NCBI GenBank assembly: GCA_020443325.1
Contig: JAGRIK010000128.1
Location: forward strand, 1-37,373
DNA length: 37,373 nucleotides
Direction: 5' to 3'
DNA from: Halioglobus sp.
GTDB lineage: Bacteria; Pseudomonadota; Gammaproteobacteria; Pseudomonadales; Halieaceae
In this document: positions 33,042 to 37,373 of the stretch, one piece after another
Position numbering within the stretch: position 1 is the first letter of the stretch
How the letters are laid out: each line of letters starts with the position of its first letter
Program-made: the position numbers and the translations under genes
Notes under the pieces: generated by a model
Told to the model about the DNA's origin: nothing
Database searches by the model: none
The model's input: the letters and a program-made list of their open reading frames with translations, nothing else

Positions 33042-35587
33042 TGCCGGATTGGCAGACATTACAGGAGCACCTGCGCCAGGGCATCGCGCCCAGTGACGAG
33101 CAGGCGTTGTCGTTGGCAGACATTGACGATACAGCCGCGCTGGTGGATGTTGCGGCCGTGCTGCGCGACCGCGGTCATCACAACGTGATTACCTATTCGC
33201 GCAAAGTCTTTATTCCGCTCACACACCTGTGCCGGGATGTCTGTCACTACTGTACGTTTGCCCAAACGCCGAAAAAAATTGAACAGCCCTATATGCCCGT
33301 GGAGGATGTGCTGTCGCTCTGTCGCGAAGGGGCCAAAATGGGCTGCCAGGAGGCGCTGTTCACGCTCGGTGAAAAACCCGAGCTTCGCTATCGCGCAGCG
33401 CGACAGGCGCTCGATGACATGGGGTTTGCAACGACGCTGGATTACGTGAAGGAAGTGGCCCGCCGCGTGCTGTCGGAAACCGGACTGCTGCCGCACATTA
33501 ATGCCGGCTGTATGGATGCCGACGAGATAGCCGGTTTGCGCCAGGTGAGCGCCTCCATGGGCATCATGCTGGAATCCGCATCAGAGCGATTGTGCCAGAA
33601 GGGCATGCCGCATTACGGTTCGCCCGACAAGGAACCCGCCCGGCGCCTGCAGACGATGGAGCTGGCGGGCGAGGCCGCGGTGCCGTTTACATCGGGGGTG
33701 CTTATCGGTATCGGTGAAACCCGCCGCGAACGGATCGAATCCCTGCTCGCACTGCGCCGGGTGCATCAGCGTTACGGCCATCTGCAGGAAGTGATTATCC
33801 AGAATTTCCGCGCCAAGCCCGACACATTGATGGCGGCCGCACCAGAGCCTGATCTCAACGAGTTGCTGTGGACGATTGCAGTGGCACGGCTGGTATTCGG
33901 CCCCGCGATGAATATCCAGGCACCCCCCAATCTCAGCCCCGGTGTGTTGCCGCAGTTAGTCGCGGCCGGTATCAACGACTGGGGCGGTGTTTCGCCGCTT
34001 ACACCCGATTACGTGAATCCGGAGGCACCCTGGCCGCATCTTGAGCGCCTGGCCTCTGAAACCGCTGCCGCGGGCAAGTTCCTGGAGCAGCGGCTCACGG
34101 TATACCCGGCCTACGCCAGCGATGGCCAACGCTGGTTAGATAAGGACGTACAACCCGCGGTCTTGCGCCTTTCCGATGCCGCAGGTTTCGCACGGCGCGA
34201 CAACTGGGTGCCGGGCGAGGAGCACCCCGTTCCCGCCGTCGACGCACAACTGCTGGCATCGGTACCCGAGTCGGCCACGGTGTCTGCTGATGTGCGCGAT
34301 ATCGTCCGGCGGTGTCGCGAGACAGCGCAGCTTACCGAGGAGGATGTGACACGCCTGTTTGACTCGCGGGGAGCGGATTTCTCCTATGTGGTAGGGCAGG
34401 CCAACGCGTTGCGGCAAGCGGTTAATGGCGACACGGTAAGCTACGTTGTCAATCGCAATATCAACTATACCAACGTGTGCTATTTCAAATGCCAGTTCTG
34501 CGCGTTTTCCAAGGGCAAGCAGAGCGAAAATTTACGCGGGCGGCCTTACGACATCAGTGGCGAAGATATCGCGGCGCGCTGTATCGAGGCCTGGGAGCGC
34601 GGTGCCACCGAGGTGTGTATGCAGGGTGGGATACACCCCGATTACACGGGCCAGACTTATCTCGACATCGTACACACCGTGCGTACTGTCACGCCGCAGA
34701 TGCATATACACGCGTTTTCGCCGCTGGAGGTCTTGCAGGGAGCGACAACGCTGGGCATCAGCGTACCGGTATTCTTGCGCCAGTTGCGCGACGCCGGGCT
34801 GGATACCCTGCCGGGTACAGCGGCGGAAATCCTGCACGATGAAGTTCGTGCGAGCCTCTGCCCGGACAAACTCAATACCGCGCAATGGCTTGAGGTGATG
34901 GCGGCGGCACACGACGCGGGGCTGCGCACGACCGCAACAATCATGTACGGCCATATTGACAGAACGCGGCACTGGGCCAGTCACCTGCTGCAGATCAGGG
35001 CGCTGCAACAGCGCACGGGTGGGTTTACAGAGTTCGTGCCGTTGCCATTCGTACATATGGAAGCGCCGATGTATCTCAAGGGCAAGGCGCGGCGCGGCCC
35101 CAGCTTCCGCGAGGCGGTGTTGATGCACGCGGTGGCGCGCCTGGTGTTCCATGGCCTGATCGACAACATACAGGCCTCCTGGGTAAAAATGGGCAGGGAC
35201 GGTGTAGCCGCGTGCCTGAACGCCGGCGCCAATGACCTGGGCGGTTCACTGATGAATGAAAGCATTACGCGTGCGGCGGGTTCCGGCCACGGCCAGGAGT
35301 GGGCGCCGGCGCTGGTGGATGCGCAAATCCGCGCGGCAGGGCGTCGCCCGCGCATGCGCACAACCCTGTACGCCGACGCCAGCGATGAGCGACGGGAATC
35401 CGCATTTGCCGCGGCGCCGCTGGCCGAGGTGTACAGTGCTTCAGCCGGGAAACGCCAGCGCAACAAGCGTATCGCGGAAGCCGATTTCCTCGGAAATGCG
35501 CCACAGGCGCTGCCTCTGACCTGGGTGCAGCCGTCTCAGGACCCCACCGTGTACGAGAGCGTGGTGTTGATGGCCGCCTGTAACTGA
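33041..35587 (+). CDS. fbiC: Fo synthase, CofG-CofH fusion (FbiC type)
   Basis: 848 residues from ATG 33041, chosen for the TAATG coupling to cofC; ATG 33029 is in frame, but AGAGG abuts it directly. The N-terminal half has the CofG radical-SAM site HLCRDVCHYCTFAQTPKK and KMGCQEALFTLGEKPE. The C-terminal half has the CofH site NVCYFKCQFCAFSKGKQ and EVCMQGGIHPDYTGQTYLD. Both have C-x3-C-x2-C. Together they convert tyrosine and 5-amino-6-ribitylaminouracil into the deazaflavin Fo. Length and order agree with actinobacterial FbiC (about 856 residues), whereas archaea keep the halves separate. It ends 17 bases before ung. Confidence 0.97.
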   Translation: MPDWQTLQEHLRQGIAPSDEQALSLADIDDTAALVDVAAVLRDRGHHNVITYSRKVFIPLTHLCRDVCHYCTFAQTPKKIEQPYMPVEDVLSLCREGAKMGCQEALFTLGEKPELRYRAARQALDDMGFATTLDYVKEVARRVLSETGLLPHINAGCMDADEIAGLRQVSASMGIMLESASERLCQKGMPHYGSPDKEPARRLQTMELAGEAAVPFTSGVLIGIGETRRERIESLLALRRVHQRYGHLQEVIIQNFRAKPDTLMAAAPEPDLNELLWTIAVARLVFGPAMNIQAPPNLSPGVLPQLVAAGINDWGGVSPLTPDYVNPEAPWPHLERLASETAAAGKFLEQRLTVYPAYASDGQRWLDKDVQPAVLRLSDAAGFARRDNWVPGEEHPVPAVDAQLLASVPESATVSADVRDIVRRCRETAQLTEEDVTRLFDSRGADFSYVVGQANALRQAVNGDTVSYVVNRNINYTNVCYFKCQFCAFSKGKQSENLRGRPYDISGEDIAARCIEAWERGATEVCMQGGIHPDYTGQTYLDIVHTVRTVTPQMHIHAFSPLEVLQGATTLGISVPVFLRQLRDAGLDTLPGTAAEILHDEVRASLCPDKLNTAQWLEVMAAAHDAGLRTTATIMYGHIDRTRHWASHLLQIRALQQRTGGFTEFVPLPFVHMEAPMYLKGKARRGPSFREAVLMHAVARLVFHGLIDNIQASWVKMGRDGVAACLNAGANDLGGSLMNESITRAAGSGHGQEWAPALVDAQIRAAGRRPRMRTTLYADASDERRESAFAAAPLAEVYSASAGKRQRNKRIAEADFLGNAPQALPLTWVQPSQDPTVYESVVLMAACN

Positions 35588-35604
35588 TGCACTGATTACC
35601 GCTG

Positions 35605-36309
35605 ATGAGCGCGCGAAATACAGGCAGGGCCATTGATCTGGAGCCGAGTTGGCAAATTCCGCTGGCAGGGGAATTCGAAAAACCCTATATGCGGGAGTTG
35701 CGGGCTTTCCTGTTGGCAGAAAAGCAGGCCGGCAAGCAGATTTTTCCCCGGGGTAGCGAGTTCTTCAACGCCTTCAAGCACACGCCGCTGCACAAGGTCA
35801 AAGTGGTTATCCTGGGGCAGGACCCCTACCACGGTGAGGGACAGGCACACGGGCTGTGTTTCTCCGTCCAACCCGGAGTGCCCGTGCCGCCATCGCTGCA
35901 GAATATCTACAAGGAATTACACGCGGAGCTGGGATTTCAGGTCCCCGCCCATGGGAACCTCACCGCCTGGGCTGACCAGGGGGTGTTGCTGCTAAACAGT
36001 GTCCTCTCGGTGGAATGCGCGCGTGCCGCGTCACACCAGGGCAGGGGCTGGGAACACTTTACCGACCGGGTTATCGAGGTCATCAATCAACAGCGCGAGG
36101 GGGTAGTCTTCCTGCTTTGGGGCAGTTACGCCCAGCGCAAGGGCGCCATTATCGATGCCACCCGTCACTGCGTCCTGAAAGCACCGCACCCTTCGCCCTT
36201 GAGTGCGCACCGCGGATTCTTTGGTTGCGGGCACTTTGTCGCGGCCAACCGCTATTTGCAGGGCAGGGGAGAAGCGCCCATCGACTGGCGCCTGCCGGAA
36301 AAACCCTGA
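35605..36309 (+). CDS. ung: uracil-DNA glycosylase, family 1
   Basis: 234 residues, near the E. coli length of 229. The water-activating motif is [22 protein letters not shown] (Asp73), followed by LLNSVLSVE and the DNA-clamping [17 protein letters not shown] (His about 195). It removes uracil from DNA to start base-excision repair. It begins 17 bases after fbiC on the same strand without its own obvious promoter or strong Shine-Dalgarno, so it may be read through from the F420 operon. The two processes have no known functional link. Confidence 0.96.
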   Translation: MSARNTGRAIDLEPSWQIPLAGEFEKPYMRELRAFLLAEKQAGKQIFPRGSEFFNAFKHTPLHKVKVVILGQDPYHGEGQAHGLCFSVQPGVPVPPSLQNIYKELHAELGFQVPAHGNLTAWADQGVLLLNSVLSVECARAASHQGRGWEHFTDRVIEVINQQREGVVFLLWGSYAQRKGAIIDATRHCVLKAPHPSPLSAHRGFFGCGHFVAANRYLQGRGEAPIDWRLPEKP

Positions 36310-36322
36310 CTAACGGCCGCGT

Positions 36323-37255
36323 TCAGCCGGCCTCCACAGAGTAGGGTAAGTCCAGCAGTGTGAGCGCGGGACCATCGTCCGCTCCCAGCAGCAACCCGTT
36401 TCCCACACTCTCTGTTGTAGCAGATACCAACAGCAGCGTTTTATCCTGCGTGTTGGCGTAGTTTACAACGCTGCCGACATTCTGCCCGGACGCGGCGTCA
36501 AACAGCGCCGCGCCGACCGCACAGTCAGTCTGTCCCGGCAGTTCGGCCGCATAGGCGCGCCGCTTGGATTTCCCGAGGTAGTGCAGGCGCGCAACTACTT
36601 CCTGGCCGGTATAACAGCCCTTCTTGAAGCTGATGTGGCCGGTGAGATCATAGTTTAATACCTGTGGCACAAACTCCTCGACGACAGTGGCTTCAATGCG
36701 TGCAATCCCGCTGCCAATTTGCAGGGCCTGCCAGTCCGCTTCGGTGGCTGCTGTCATCAGTGCAGCCATATGCGTGAGATGCATCTCGCTGCTTGACTGT
36801 CGCAGGAAGCATTCGAATTGTTGCCCCTCTTCATCCAGCCGTACCAGCACAAAATCATCCGTGCAGTTTGCGCCGAAGCGCTCTCCCGGTATATCCATAA
36901 AAACTTCGATCAGCGCATCGGACGCCTCCGGACCCCAGACTGAAACGCTGATCCAATCCTCGCTGTTCGCATCAATTTCTGCTTTGGAAAAAATAATGTA
37001 TTTGCCAAATGCGGCAGCACTGGCGACGCGGATATCCCGGCGCATGCGCAGTGCGAAATGCTCCGGAGCCAGTTCGAAGAGCAGGAAGTCGCAAATCACC
37101 CTGCCCTTGGGTGTACAGAAAAGCCCGGGTGCCGCGTGGTGCGCATCGACCTTGCGCGTGTCACAGGTGGTTTGTCCCTGCAGAAACTTCAGTGTGTCCG
37201 GCCCGGCAATGTGGAGCAGGGCTTCCTGTTCGAGTGGAGCATAATAGCAATTCAA
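36323..37255 (-). CDS. ygfZ: folate-binding Fe-S cluster/tRNA-modification protein YgfZ
   Basis: 310 residues. KGCYTGQEVVARLHYLGKSK is the invariant YgfZ signature with its conserved Cys; LKFLQGQTTCDTRK and FCTPKGRVICDFLLF are the GcvT-like folate-fold blocks. YgfZ supports Fe-S enzymes such as MiaB in a folate-dependent manner. The best start is TTG 37255, with GAGG nine bases upstream; no ATG or GTG occurs in frame upstream before the window edge. It converges on ung with a 13-base gap and is divergent from the partial gene at 37326. Confidence 0.93.
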   Translation of the reverse strand: MNCYYAPLEQEALLHIAGPDTLKFLQGQTTCDTRKVDAHHAAPGLFCTPKGRVICDFLLFELAPEHFALRMRRDIRVASAAAFGKYIIFSKAEIDANSEDWISVSVWGPEASDALIEVFMDIPGERFGANCTDDFVLVRLDEEGQQFECFLRQSSSEMHLTHMAALMTAATEADWQALQIGSGIARIEATVVEEFVPQVLNYDLTGHISFKKGCYTGQEVVARLHYLGKSKRRAYAAELPGQTDCAVGAALFDAASGQNVGSVVNYANTQDKTLLLVSATTESVGNGLLLGADDGPALTLLDLPYSVEAG

Positions 37256-37325
37256 GCGCGGTAACCTCGTTGTTGGCGTATCCCAGTGATAGGCATTTGC
37301 TGCATTCTCCGTCCGGAGTGCGCAG

Positions 37326-37373
37326 ATGGCAACTTTAGACGATATACTGCACGGATTCGATGACTCCCCCGGA
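37326..37373 (+). CDS. start of an unidentified gene, cut by the window end
   Basis: ATG 37326 has GGAG seven bases upstream, and 16 codons stay open to the last base, reading MATLDDILHGFDDSPG. It is divergent from ygfZ across 70 bases. The stretch is too short to recognise a family. The good ribosome site and acidic N-terminus make a real gene more likely than chance. Confidence 0.5.
   Translation, partial: MATLDDILHGFDDSPG

Noticed and set aside
36309-36335. GGCCG/CGGCC hairpin as a terminator between ung and ygfZ
   Set aside because: Only 5 bp of stem, no T-run on either side, and it overlaps the ygfZ end; too weak to call.

Overview
The window looks like a chromosomal segment of a marine-type gammaproteobacterium, probably near the Halieaceae/Cellvibrionales. 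That placement is an inference from the gene set: a BaeSR-type two-component pair, a ccoNOQPGHIS cluster next to an FNR/ANR regulator and hemN, a DUF1631-GGDEF-EAL protein, ygfZ, and moderately high GC with interleaved Shine-Dalgarno starts. No rRNA, tRNA, CRISPR array, transposase or prophage gene was found. The first ~100 bases do not belong: read on the minus strand they encode a fragment of an actinobacterial-type BCP peroxiredoxin, fused at about base 99-105 to the 3' half of an L,D-transpeptidase gene. This is probably a chimeric contig end.

Layout. 105-542: L,D-transpeptidase 3' part. 564-5359 (minus): a six-gene co-directional cluster reading YHYH lipoprotein, EF-hand secreted protein, baeS, baeR, small Cys-containing secreted protein, DUF6515 protein; it looks like an envelope-sensing module. 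5576-7216 (plus): an ARSB-like sulfatase. 7289-8353 (minus): a prokaryotic pentameric ligand-gated ion channel, divergent from a PQQ-type beta-propeller lipoprotein (8534-10198). 10199-10699: a gene-free stretch with two face-to-face long foldbacks that share a 23-nt loop but have unrelated arms. 10700-22165 (minus): the microaerobic respiration block, reading hemN, fnr, a Yip1-family gene, ccoN, O, Q, P, G, H, I, S and a TauE/SafE-like gene, with an FNR-type box upstream of hemN. 22341-23354 (plus): a PhyH-like Fe(II)/2-oxoglutarate oxygenase. 23422-28728 (minus): a 1372-residue DUF1631-GGDEF-EAL protein followed by a LuxR-type regulator. 28879-29655 (minus): an SDR oxidoreductase, divergent from the next operon. 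29875-36309 (plus): a compact operon npdG-cofE-cofD-cofC-fbiC(cofG/H)-ung. 36323-37255 (minus): ygfZ, and at 37326 the first 16 codons of an unidentified gene.

How the genes work together. The cco genes encode a cbb3 high-affinity oxidase plus its assembly and copper-delivery factors; fnr and hemN are its usual partners for low-oxygen control and oxygen-independent heme synthesis. The 29.9-35.6 kb operon encodes deazaflavin (Fo) synthesis, phospholactyl-type side-chain activation and transfer, polyglutamylation, and NADPH:F420 reduction, which is a complete coenzyme F420 production-and-reduction unit and unusual for a gammaproteobacterium. No F420-consuming oxidoreductase other than npdG lies in the window. 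The strongest candidates for something undescribed are the conserved-loop/variable-arm foldback pair, the YHYH/EF-hand/BaeSR/small-protein/DUF6515 module, and the F420 operon in this lineage.
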